From Palsa-601 sp963801185 (GTDB taxonomy: Bacteria; Actinomycetota; Acidimicrobiia; Acidimicrobiales; Bog-793): a stretch of 64,000 nucleotides of DNA. This document shows positions 52,955 through 62,312 of the stretch, in pieces (position 1 is the first letter of the stretch; every line of letters begins with the position of its first letter). A model generated the notes under the pieces. That model worked only from the letters and a program-made list of their open reading frames with translations, was not told where the DNA came from and did no database searches. The stretch lies in assembly GCA_963801185.1 (NCBI GenBank), contig CAWDDW010000003.1, positions 62,001 to 126,000 of the forward strand. Direction: 5' to 3'. Made by a program: the position numbers and the translations under genes.

Positions 52955-53371
52955 ATGTTCGACAAGATCTTGGTCGCGCTCGACGAGTCCGACCACTCCA
53001 AGAAAGCGCTCGCCACGGCCGGCGACCTCGCAGAGATGTCGAAAGGCGAGGTCCGTGTCGTTCATGTCCGCGAGGTGCCGCTCGGCATGGGAGGACCGTT
53101 GACTGCGATCGAGCCGAGCCAGCAGGCTCAGACCTACCTTGACGAAGCCGTGAAGAGCCTCACCGACCGGGGCGTCACCGCCTCAGGCGGTGTGCGCAAC
53201 TCACACAACGGTCGGATAGCCGCCGAGATCATCGACGAGTCCCAGAGCTTTGGCGCCTCGGTGATCGTCGTCGGCTCGAAGGGCGTCACCGAGCTCGCGG
53301 GCCTGATCATCGGCAGCGTCACGCACAAGATCCTGCATCTCTCGACACTCCCGGTCCTCGTCGTTCGCTGA
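52955..53371 (+). CDS. Universal stress protein (UspA family)
   Basis: 138 residues forming one Usp domain. The N-terminal strand has the conserved Asp (KILVALDESDHSKKAL). The ATP-binding G-x2-G-x9-G(S/T) pattern appears as VVGSKGVTELAGLIIGSVTH. A ribosome site AAGGGGG precedes ATG 52955. ATP-binding Usps help survival in stress or slow growth. The partner is unknown. The 201-base gap upstream holds no clear gene. Confidence 0.93.
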   Translation: MFDKILVALDESDHSKKALATAGDLAEMSKGEVRVVHVREVPLGMGGPLTAIEPSQQAQTYLDEAVKSLTDRGVTASGGVRNSHNGRIAAEIIDESQSFGASVIVVGSKGVTELAGLIIGSVTHKILHLSTLPVLVVR

Positions 53372-53597
53372 GACCGCCGGCCCTCGGCGCCTCCTCGCAA
53401 GCCACTCGGTCGACCGACAACTGCAGAACGCGCACTCACGCACCCTCGAGGACAAGTACCCGCATCCGGCCAAATCTGAGGAGCGTGGTCGCCTTGGCGA
53501 CCGTGATTGCCCATTGGCATCACGATGCCCGTCGGGTACCGTGGCGAGCAGCGGGGGTGAGAGCGGGCACGAGCGAGGCAGGGGGCGGTCCTGAGCC

Positions 53598-56314
53598 ATG
53601 GCCAGCAACGTAACCACAGAGCTGCGGATCGCAGTGATGATGAGCGGCGGGGTCAGCCTGGCGGTGTGGATGGGAGGCGTGGCACGCGGCTCGACCTCCT
53701 AAGGCGCAAGCAGGGCATCTACGGCGATCTGGCCCGACTGACTGACGTCGAGCCGATGATCGACCTCATCACGGGAACCAGCGCCGGTGGCCTCAACGGA
53801 ACCTTGTTGTCCGCCGCCATCGCGTGGGAATCCGATCTGGAACCGCTCCACGACCTCTGGCTCGGTGAGGGGGACTTTCAAGAGCTACTGCGCCCCCTCT
53901 CGCAAAAGAACCCCGTCTCGCTGCTGCGAGGTGACGACTACTTCCTCAAGATCGTTCAACAAGCACTTGGGAACCTTCATAGCCTCGCTGGCTCGGACGG
54001 TCCGCTGCCCGGTCCCGGGCAGCCGGGCTACCCACCGCTGCACGCCGTCATCACGACGACCCTGATGAGGGCGTTCAACCACGAAGAGGTCGATGCCTTG
54101 GGTCAACAGATGAGCTCGGCGACGCACCTCGGCCTGTTCCGCTTCTGCAAGTCGCCGGAGGCGAGCAACTTCGGTGACCGGGTCAACGCTGATGTCGCCA
54201 TCGGTCAGCTGGCTCGTGCGGCGCGATCGAGCGCGTCTTTCCCCGTCGCCTTCGAGCCCTCCTTCGTCACTATCGGCCCGGGTGACCCGGAGGGTGCTGA
54301 CTTGTCAGGCATCGCCGACTTCGGATCGAGCCGGTTCGTGATGGACGGCGGCCTGATGGACAACGAGCCGATCCAGCAGCTCCTCGACCTCATTGCCGAC
54401 CAGCCGGCGTCCGAGAGCCCCGTCCGCCGTGTGCTGCTGTATGTGGAGCCGCTGGCAGGCCCTTCGAAAGGTGAGCCGGCGGACGTGCGGACCGATCTGC
54501 CCCCGCTCAAGACGGTCCTGCTCGACACGATCACCGTGCCGCGCCAGCAGAGTACGGCCGAGCAGATCGATCGCCTGACTCAACGCGCGAACCAGCACGA
54601 CGTCATTCAACAGGTACGGGCCGCCCTCTTCACGCCGATGGTCGACCTCGATACCGCTAGGAGCTTGGTCTATGCCGCAGAAAGGCTGCGCCCAGTCGTC
54701 CAGCAGGTTCGTCTCGGCAATACCGAGGCGAAGCTTCGCCTGGCCACGGCCGCAGATCCGCAGCTCGCGCAAGCGCGCCAGAACGTGCTCACCACCCTCG
54801 ACCTGTTGCGCCGCTGGCTCTTCACGGGCTTGGAACCTGGCGATGTCCCGACACAGCGAGCCCAGCTCTCGCAGGTCCTTGACGACCTCCGGCAGACCGC
54901 GGAGTCCAACAAGACCAACGATGCCGCCGCGGAGGTGACGACACGAGTGGTCGAGAGGACCACCGCCGCAGTGCAAGCCGCAATGACGCCCCTATTCGAG
55001 ATGTCGGCGGCCGACCACGGTGATCTTGACAATGCCACCCAGCAGTTGCTTCGCGAGATCGAAGGCATTCGGACACTCGCCGTCGTGCGGATGCTCCGCC
55101 TCGGAGCCGCTTCGGAGGAGCTGGGGCAACCCGATGCTGCATCTCTGTTCGAAGCCCTGACCGACCTCGACGTCCTCCAGTCAGCGGCGACCGACGGTCA
55201 GTCACACAACCCTCAGCAGATCGATCTGATCCAGATCAGCTCAGTCGTGACGGCCGGCAGCCCCGACCGGATATGGCCACTGGCGACGGAGCTCACGGGC
55301 ATCCAGCTGATGCACTTCGGTGCCTTCTACCTCTCTGGTTGGAGACAGAACGACTGGATAGCGGGACGCCTCAACGGGTCGCACGAGCTCATCTCGATGC
55401 TCGCGGACCCAGTCGCGCTCCTCCGCCACGACAGCTCCATCCCTAACATCGTCAACGCGCTCGCACAGCTCCTGACCGTGACGCGGCCGGAACACGTCGA
55501 CGCCTTCAGGGACGAGATCACGCCATTGCTCGAGGCCGCCAGCCAGGGCGACGAGACTGCCGTCACCAAGGCACGCCAGCGCCTAACCGCGTACCTCGCT
55601 CGCGAGGCCGCGTACCAGATTCTTCCTGGCGAGTTGAATGAACTGCGAACGCAGCTCAAACTCGATGGTGAACAGGGAGCGACACTCACGCCAGCAGATG
55701 AACTGGTCCTCAAGAGTCCGGACCTCGGCGCGAATCCCCCCGCGGATGACATCGAGCGCGTGTGGAACGCGTGTGCCGTGGGCTCCGACACCTTGGGTGA
55801 ACAAGTCGGTTCTGACAGGTTCGCGCAGATAGCAACTCAGGCGGCCGCTGTCGGCGTGGGCCTCATCGAGACTCAGAAGCTTCCCGTCGTCAACAAGATC
55901 GCCGCGTTGTTACGGCCAGCTCTTCGTTTCGCCCACTTCTTGACGACACCGCAGGCGTCTGACCGGTCGAATACATTCGTGATCGGTGCCGTCATGCTGG
56001 CGGCATCGTTTCTGGCGCTCGTATGCGCTGCAACGTCGAGCAGTGTCATCTACATGGCGACAGCGGGTGCCCTGTGGCTAGGAGTCGTGATCGCCGGGGT
56101 CTTGCTGCGCCACTGGAGCCGAGTCCTAGGAGCGCTCGTGTTCCTCGCGGCCACGATCGGGCTCGGGCTCGCCAGCCGGCATTGGCACAACCCAGCCCTG
56201 TTGGTGCTCGGCGCCGGCATGGCCGTGATCGCTTCCTTCGTGGCCATGTACGCGTGCCATATCGATCGTCCGAGACCGAAGCCAGCCCCCCGCAGCGCGC
56301 AGCCAAGCAGGTGA
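53598..56314 (+). CDS. Large patatin-like phospholipase family protein, frameshifted near 53683
   Basis: About 905 residues after restoring one missing base near 53683. The oxyanion-hole start (ELRIAVMMSGGVSLAVWMGG) lies before the shift. Afterwards come RLDLLRRKQGIYGDLA, the serine hydrolase motif GTSAGGLNG and the catalytic Asp in RFVMDGGLMDNEPI, completing the Ser-Asp dyad. A long helical middle region (400-760) follows, then four C-terminal membrane helices (NTFVIGAVMLAASFLALVCA onward) and a basic tail. It matches the long actinobacterial patatin-like proteins of unknown substrate. It is likely a membrane-attached lipid acyl hydrolase. Confidence 0.82.
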
Positions 56315-56622
56315 GCCGCTGAGCCGGTCTTGCTCCCAGAGGAGCGAGGCTGCCTGCCTCCCGAGGGCCACACCGCGGCTCGAGCATCCGGTCCCGCGTG
56401 CTCATCGCGTGGGCTCCGAAAGGCGATCAGGCTCACCGCCCTCGGCGCCACCGCGGCCGAGGACGCCGCCCGTTCCGTCCCGACATGGTGCAGTCGTCGC
56501 TTCTCCCCAAGTGTCGTCGGATGTCCTCCTGACGAACCTTGACAAGTCGGTACAACAGATCGCTGGTCATACCCAAAGGATGCACCTTGCGTTGGGAGGG
56601 AAGAAGTGGCACGATTGCCCTA
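56315..56622. other. 308-base intergenic region
   Basis: No protein-like frame was found. TTGACA at 56539-56544 is a perfect -35 hexamer, but no convincing -10 box follows at 16-19 bases. A GGGAGGGAAG purine run at 56594-56603 is too far (about 20 bases) from ATG 56623 to be its ribosome site. Confidence 0.4.
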
Positions 56623-57600
56623 ATGCAAAAGAAAGCTGCCAACCGCCGTCCGAAGGTGGTGGTCGCTCTGGCCGAGGGATTCGTGGTCTTCGAGTTCGGG
56701 ATCGTGTGCGAGATTTTCGGATCGGACTATTCCGACCTCGCCCCGAACTGGTACCGCCTCGTCCTCTGTGCGGCCACGCCATCGCCGCTGAGATCCTCCA
56801 CGGGCTTGACGGTCGATGTCCCCCGTGGGCTCGAGGCACTGCGAGGCGCCCACACCGTGATCGTGCCTCCGTACGGGCCGGCCCACGAACCGCCGGAGGA
56901 CCTGGTGGCGGCGCTCGTCGCAGCCCACCGGCGGGGAGCAAGGATTGTCTCGATCTGCACCGGAGCCTTTGCTCTCGGGGCTGCCGGGCTGCTCGACGGG
57001 CGAGCCGCGACCACGCACTGGCACCATGCAGGCCAGCTCGCCGAGATGTTCCCGGCAGCCCGAGTGGATCCGAATGTGCTGTATATCGACGATGGTGACG
57101 TGCTCACCTCTGCGGGAGCCGCCGCCGGCATCGACCTGTGCCTGCATATCGTGCGGCGCGACTTCGGTGCCGAGGTGGCGAACACGATCGCTCGGAATCT
57201 CGTGGTACCCCCGCACCGCGACGGTGGGCAGGCGCAATTCGTCTGTGAGCCGTTTACAGGCCTTCCCTCGTCCGATCCGTTCGCCGACACGCTCGTCTGG
57301 GTGCAGGAGCGGCTGGGTGAGTCGCTCAGCGTAGAGGATCTGGCCCGACGCTCGGCAATGAGTCCCCGCACCTTCGCCCGCCGCTTCGTCGCTACGACGG
57401 GCACGACGCCGCACCGTTGGCTCATCCGCCAGCGTGTGCTTCTCGCCCAGCGGTTGCTCGAGACAACCGATCTCGGTATTGACGAGATCGCCAACCGCGC
57501 CGGCTTCGGGTCAGCGACGAACCTGCGGCAGCACTTCCGCTCGGAGGTGCTCGCCTCTCCGGCCGCCTACCGGAGGACCTTCCGGCAGATCAGCGCCTGA
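56623..57600 (+). CDS. GlxA/FtrA-type AraC-family transcriptional regulator
   Basis: 325 residues. The N-terminal DJ-1/PfpI-like domain (VVVALAEGFVVFEFGIVCEI, ARIVSICTGAFALGAAGLLD) has the nucleophile-elbow cysteine in SICTGAF and resembles amidotransferase-like sensors. The C-terminal AraC double helix-turn-helix covers residues ~220-325 (LSVEDLARRSAMSPRTFARR, LGIDEIANRAGFGSATNLRQ, HFRSEVLASPAAYRRTF). It probably senses a small metabolite and activates transcription. It is the first gene before the sugar-acid cluster, on the same strand as the LldD-like gene but 302 bases away; control of that cluster is inference. Confidence 0.9.
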   Translation: MQKKAANRRPKVVVALAEGFVVFEFGIVCEIFGSDYSDLAPNWYRLVLCAATPSPLRSSTGLTVDVPRGLEALRGAHTVIVPPYGPAHEPPEDLVAALVAAHRRGARIVSICTGAFALGAAGLLDGRAATTHWHHAGQLAEMFPAARVDPNVLYIDDGDVLTSAGAAAGIDLCLHIVRRDFGAEVANTIARNLVVPPHRDGGQAQFVCEPFTGLPSSDPFADTLVWVQERLGESLSVEDLARRSAMSPRTFARRFVATTGTTPHRWLIRQRVLLAQRLLETTDLGIDEIANRAGFGSATNLRQHFRSEVLASPAAYRRTFRQISA

Positions 57601-57902
57601 AGCTGATTCGCGGGGACACACTGACAGACTGACCACCAGTGACGTTGCCGGTGGGGCGACGAGCGACTGCGCGTTGGCGAGCTCGGACTCCGAGTCGGGC
57701 GGGCGATACGCTGGCGGTGCAGCGCGAGCCAGACGAGCGCGAGCGCCGCAGGAGGCTCCCCTGCCCGAGTTCGAAGATCCATCGTCGCTGCCAACGCCAG
57801 GTTGGCGCACCCAGACTCGCCAGCGAGAGTGATGGTCACCTCGCTGGCGGACCTCCCGGTGCGCCTTGCAGCCTTGAGCCCGTTGCGAAGGTGCAAACCT
57901 TC
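57601..57902. other. 302-base intergenic region
   Basis: No credible gene, hairpin or promoter was recognised. It should contain the promoter of the LldD-like gene. GAAGG at 57887-57891 may serve as its ribosome site. Confidence 0.35.
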
Positions 57903-59135
57903 ATGAACCCTTACAAGACCCTGCGCTCAGTGATTCGGCTCGGCCCGATCGAGACGAACCTGGACGAGCGTCGGCTCGCCAGGGCCGCGTCGGTCGAAGA
58001 TCTGCGACGCATCGCGAAGCGGCGCCTGCCTGGAGGAGTCTTCGACTACATCGACGGTGGCGCCGAGGACGAACGCACTCTCGCCGCCAACCGGCGCGGT
58101 TACGCCGCGATCACCTACCGCCCGCGTGTACTTCGAGGCTTGGGCAAGATCGACACGACGGCAACTCTCCTCGGCCGGCCGGTCGCCTATCCGCTGGTGC
58201 TCTCACCGACGGGCTTCACGCGCATCGCCGACCCCGCCGGCGAGCTCGCCGTGGCCCGCGCTGCCGAACGGGCGGGGCTTCCCTACACACTCTCCACCCT
58301 GAGCACACGCTCGATCGAAGAGGTGCGCGACGTCAGCGACGGGCGTCTGTGGTTCCAGCTCTACGTATGGAGGGATCGCGGCCTGGTGAAGGAGATGATC
58401 GACCGAGCTGCGGCGGCCCGGTTCGAAGCACTGGTCTTCACGGTCGACACTCCCGTATTGGGTCGCCGCGAACGCGATGTCAGACGCGGCTTCTCCCTGC
58501 CGCCGACGATCGGGCCCGGCACCTTCGTCGACGGCATTCTCCACCCCGGCTGGACGTGGAGGTTCCTACGCAGCGAACCGATCAGATTCGCCAACGTGGC
58601 CGGCCGCAGCGTGGGCGATGGCGCGTCGCCAGTGACCTTGTCCGACTACATCAACACGCAATTCGACTCTTCCCTGTCATGGGATGACGTCGACTGGCTG
58701 CGCTCGGTGTGGCAGGGGCCGATCGTGATCAAGGGGGTCCAGACAGTCGACGATGCCGTTATAGCGGCCAACGCGGGGATCGAGGCCATCGCCATATCGA
58801 ATCACGGAGGTCGCCAACTCGATGGGGCACCCGCGCCCATCGACCTCGTGGCTCCGATCGCAGATGCCGTCGGTGACCGCGCCGAGATCATCTGCGACGG
58901 CGGGGTCCGCCGTGGAAGTGACATCCTCAAAGCGGTCGCCGCAGGCGCGAAGGCCGCCATGGCTGGGCGCGCGTACCTCTACGGCCTCGGAGCAGCCGGA
59001 GAACGCGGTGTCGACCGCGTCCTGGAGTGGCTGCACGCCGACCTTGTCCGCACCATGAGCCTTGTCGGCTCCGACTCAGTCGGCGACCTGGATCGATCGC
59101 TGGTTGAGCTTCCTAGGCGCCAGCCCGACCCTTGA
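57903..59135 (+). CDS. FMN-dependent alpha-hydroxy-acid dehydrogenase (LldD-like)
   Basis: 410 residues. FMN-oxidase family throughout: SVEDLRRIAKRRLPGGVFDY, VLSPTGFTRIADPAGELAVA, LPYTLSTLSTRSIEEV, WFQLYVWRDRGL, the catalytic His in AISNHGGRQLDGAPAP and the FMN phosphate site ICDGGVRRGSDILKA then GRAYLYGLGAAGERGV. It is closest in pattern to actinobacterial L-lactate dehydrogenases such as LldD2. It oxidises an L-2-hydroxy acid to the keto acid. Beside L-fuconate catabolism, L-lactate is the natural candidate substrate (inference). ATG 57903. Convergent with the aldo/keto reductase. Confidence 0.9.
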   Translation: MNPYKTLRSVIRLGPIETNLDERRLARAASVEDLRRIAKRRLPGGVFDYIDGGAEDERTLAANRRGYAAITYRPRVLRGLGKIDTTATLLGRPVAYPLVLSPTGFTRIADPAGELAVARAAERAGLPYTLSTLSTRSIEEVRDVSDGRLWFQLYVWRDRGLVKEMIDRAAAARFEALVFTVDTPVLGRRERDVRRGFSLPPTIGPGTFVDGILHPGWTWRFLRSEPIRFANVAGRSVGDGASPVTLSDYINTQFDSSLSWDDVDWLRSVWQGPIVIKGVQTVDDAVIAANAGIEAIAISNHGGRQLDGAPAPIDLVAPIADAVGDRAEIICDGGVRRGSDILKAVAAGAKAAMAGRAYLYGLGAAGERGVDRVLEWLHADLVRTMSLVGSDSVGDLDRSLVELPRRQPDP

Positions 59136-59230
59136 CCATGAGCGATCCCACACCCTCCGCCGTCCGCTTCGGCTGATCCAGAGGGAGTCTCGCCGGGTCC
59201 AATCACCAAAGGGCTGGCCGCGCCGGGCAC

Positions 59231-60203
59231 TCACATCCCCTCCAAGGCTGCCCAGAAGCTCGGGCGGCACCAGCGAATCCGCGGCGGTGAGATCTGCATT
59301 GACTTCGGCCGAGTTCCTGGCGCCGATCACGAGCGTCGTCACGGCCGAATGGCCGGAGGCGAACGCCACGGCCGCTGCCTGTAGCGAGACTCCAGCGTTG
59401 TCGCACGCCTCCCGCATCCTCTCGGCACGGACGAGGATCTCCGGCGGAGCCTTGGTGTAGTCGTAGGAGGCGCCCGGCCCCGGGTCGGCGAGAACGCCGC
59501 TGTTGAATACGCCGCCGAGGATGACCCCGACTCCCCGCTTCTCGCACAGTGGTAAGAGCCGATCGGCTCCGCTGCGATCGAGCAGCGAGTACCGCCCGGC
59601 GAGCAGGATGCAGTCGAGGTCAACCCGTTCGACGAAGCGCGCGAGCATGGCCGTCTGGTTCATGCCGCACCCGACGGCGCTCACCACGCCCTGCTCTCGC
59701 AACGAGATCAGCGCCGGAAAGGCGGCGGCAAACGCTTCCTCCTCGTGGTCGTCAGGGTCGTGCACGAGAGCGATGTCGATGCGGTCCATGCCGAGCCGCT
59801 CGAGGCTGTCGCCGAGCGAGCGTTGCACGCCGTCCGCCGAGAAGTCCCACTCCACCTCGCCGCGCACGCCCTCGAAGATTCCCCGAGAGCCAGGCCCGGT
59901 GGAGTCCTCCTGCACGAGGCGGCCGACCTTCGTCGAGACCACGTAGTCGTCCCGCCGGTACCCGGCGAGCGCGGCGCCGAGGCGTCGTTCCGACAGGCCA
60001 TGCCCGTACAGGGGCGCAGTGTCGAAATACCGGATGCCTCCGTCGAACGCTGCGGCGACTGTGGCGGCCGCGTCCTCCTCGGACACGGGCGTGTACAGGT
60101 TGCCGATCGGTGCACAGCCGAGCCCGAGCCCGGTCACCTCCGGCCCAGAGAGGCCGAGCCGCCGAGCCTCCTGCCAGCGACCGGGGCGCGCAGCCGCGCT
60201 CAC
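59231..60203 (-). CDS. Aldo/keto reductase, probable L-fucose-type sugar dehydrogenase
   Basis: About 323 residues. TIM-barrel AKR with the catalytic tetrad: Asp in YFDTAPLYGHGLSERRLG, Tyr in the same motif, Lys in VVSTKVGR and His in ALVHDPDD. GVILGGVFNSGVLADP and TTLVIGARN near the C-terminus are typical of the D-threo-aldose/L-fucose dehydrogenase branch. The continuous frame runs on to 59076 into antisense of the LldD gene with unlikely sequence. One indel near 59245 would give the expected end (PPELLGSLEGM) with a stop at 59233-59231. GTG 60203 overlaps the fuconate dehydratase stop (GTGA). Likely first step: sugar to lactone with NAD(P). Confidence 0.85.
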
Positions 60204-61490
60204 GATCGCCAGACCTCGCCGTCGGGATACCGGAGCGCGGCATACGACTCCGGCCACATATCTATCGAGTACCCCGGCGCCGACGGCAGGACGTACCGGC
60301 CGTCGCGCACCTGGGCCGGGTTGACGAAGTGCTCGTGCAGGTGGTCGGCGAACTCGGCCGTCCGGTCCTCCAGGCTCGCGCTGACACATACGTAGTCAAT
60401 CGCTGCGAGGTGCTGGACGTACTCGCACAGGCCGATCCCGCCGGCGTGCGGGCAGACGCTCACACCGAAGGCGGCCGCCAGGAGCAGCACCGCGAGCACC
60501 TCGTTCACGCCGCCGAGCCGGCAGGCGTCGACCTGGCAGTAGTCGATCGCGCCTGCCTGGAGGAGTTGTTTGAAGATGACCCGATTGGCCGCGTGCTCAC
60601 CGGTCGCGACACCGACCGGCGCGACTGCCGCTCGGATGGCCGCGTGCCCGAGGACGTCGTCAGGGCTCGTCGGCTCCTCTATCCAGCGCAGATTGAACGG
60701 CTCCAGGTGGCGCATCCACTCGATTGCCTCGCCAACGTCCCAGACCTGGTTGGCATCGGCCATGAGTGGCAGGTCCCCGATCTCCTCCCGCATGACTTCG
60801 CAACGGCGCATGTCCGACGCGACGTCGATGCCCACCTTGGTCTTGAAACAGCGCCAGCCGTCGGCGAGCGCCTCCTGGCAGAGCTGGCGAACCTTCGACT
60901 CCTCGTAGCCGAGCCAGCCGGCCGAGGTGATGTAGGCGGGATAGCCGTCGCGCTCGAAGCTCGGCAATCCGGGCGGCGCGGGTGGGCTCCGCCGCCCGCA
61001 GGACGTCGAGCGCCCGGTCGCGGTCGAGCACGTCGGTCAGATATCTGAAGTCCACGGAGTCGGCCAGCTCCTCGGGGCTCAGCTCGCAGACGAGCCGCCA
61101 GAGCGGGACGCCCGCTATCTTCGAGCGCAGGTCCCATATGGCGTTCACGACCGCCGCTGTGGCGAGGTGGATCACACCTTTCTCCGGTCCGAGCCAGCGC
61201 AACTGGCCATCGTTGACGAGCCGCCGCCACATGCCTGCTCCTTCCCCCGCCAGCTCCTCGAGGTCGCGGCCGACCACGAGCGGCACGAGTGCCTCGATCG
61301 CCGCGCAGCACAGGTCGTTGCCCCGCCCGATCGTGAAGGTCATCCCGACACCCTCGTGCGGGCCGTCTGTCGCGAGAAACACATACGCCGCCGAATAATC
61401 AGGGTCCTGGTGCACTGCATCCGAGCCGGCAAACGTCTGGGACGTCCGTGCTCGAACGTCAAGGGTCCGAGCGCCGGTGATGCGTGTCAC
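60200..61490 (-). CDS. L-fuconate dehydratase, frameshifted near 60968
   Basis: About 429 residues in the enolase superfamily after removing one extra base near 60968. N-terminal: SDAVHQDPDYSAAYVFLATD, GMTFTIGRGNDLCCAAIEAL, RWLGPEKGVIHLATAAVVNA and VDFRYLTDVLDRD. After the shift: ERDGYPAYITSAGWLGYEE, the catalytic KxK in CFKTKVGID, metal ligands in MADANQVWD, RWIEEPTSPDD and VATGEHAANR, and the catalytic His in CPHAGGIGLCEY. These are diagnostic of L-fuconate dehydratase (human ENOSF1 and Xanthomonas FucD type), forming 2-keto-3-deoxy-L-fuconate. GTG 61490. Divergent from the SDR gene. Confidence 0.9.
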
Positions 61491-61606
61491 TGTGTAACCC
61501 GACCCGGCACCGGGGACAAGAGACCGGAGGAAAGACAGACCATGCGACAGCATCACAGATGCAGACGGGCGGCGACTCGTACGTCGGCTGAGCCAGGGGG
61601 GATGAG

Positions 61607-62312
61607 ATGACTGCACGGATCGTTGTGATCACCGGGTCGAGTGGCGGAATCGGCAGCGCTCTTGTCGAGCGTTTCGGTTCGCTCGGTGACGTCACGGTCG
61701 GGCTGGACCTCGTCGACGGGTTCGACGTCTCCAAGCCGACCGGCTGCCAGGCGGCGGTCGAGAGCGTCGTGTCCTCGCACGGTCGGATCGACGTGCTGTG
61801 CAACAACGCGGGGATCGGAGCGGTTGGCGACGTGGTCGCCTCCACGCCAGAGGACTGGGAGCGGGTCTTTGCCGTCAACGTCTTCGGCATCGCCAACATG
61901 TGCCGGGCGGCGCTCCCGGTCATGCGGGCCGCCGGCCGGGGCGCCATCGTCAACACCTGCTCGGTGGTCGCCTCTGTCGGACTGGTCGAACGGGCTGTCT
62001 ACGCCGCCTCGAAAGGAGCTGTCCTGGCCCTCACACGGTCGATGGCCGCCGACGAGGTCGCGCCGCGGGATCCGCGTCAACTGCGTCTCACCCGGCACGG
62101 TGTCGAGCCCTTGGGTCGAGCAGCTCGTCGAGGCGCAGCCGGACCCCGCCGCAGGCCATGAGGCGCTGCGGCGCCGTCAGCCCCTCGGCCGGCTCGTCTC
62201 GTGCGAAGAAGTGGCGGCGGCCGTGGCGTACTTGGCAGACGACTTGACGTTCACGACCGGCGCCGACTTCCTTCTCGACGGCGGCATCACCGGCGTCCGG
62301 ATCGTCACGTGA
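61607..62312 (+). CDS. SDR oxidoreductase, probable 2-keto-3-deoxy-L-fuconate dehydrogenase; frameshifted near 62068
   Basis: About 234 residues. Classical SDR: TGSSGGIGSAL coenzyme loop, CNNAGIG, the catalytic Ser region VNTCSVVASVG and YxxxK in VYAASKGAV. Asp in GLDLVDG at the end of strand 2 favours NAD. The frame shifts near 62068 (one extra base, or two missing): EVAP is followed by GIRVNCVSPGTVSSPW, RLVSCEEVAAAVAYLADD and TGADFLLDGGIT in the next frame. Next to fuconate dehydratase the likely reaction is oxidation of 2-keto-3-deoxy-L-fuconate to the 2,4-diketo acid. The GGGGGG run before ATG 61607 is the ribosome site. The stop overlaps the next gene (GTGA). Confidence 0.87.

Noticed and set aside
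53487..53502. Inverted repeat GGTCGCC-TT-GGCGACC between uspA and the patatin gene
   Set aside because: The two-base loop is too small for a hairpin, and a single GC-rich 7-mer pair is likely by chance here.
57903..59135. Mycofactocin-associated MftD
   Set aside because: The sequence pattern follows LldD2-type lactate dehydrogenases and no other mycofactocin genes are nearby.
59076..59230. The last 50 codons of the open frame of the aldo/keto reductase
   Set aside because: They overlap the LldD gene antisense, are Arg/Ser-rich and do not match AKR C-termini; a stop one frame over at 59231 fits better.
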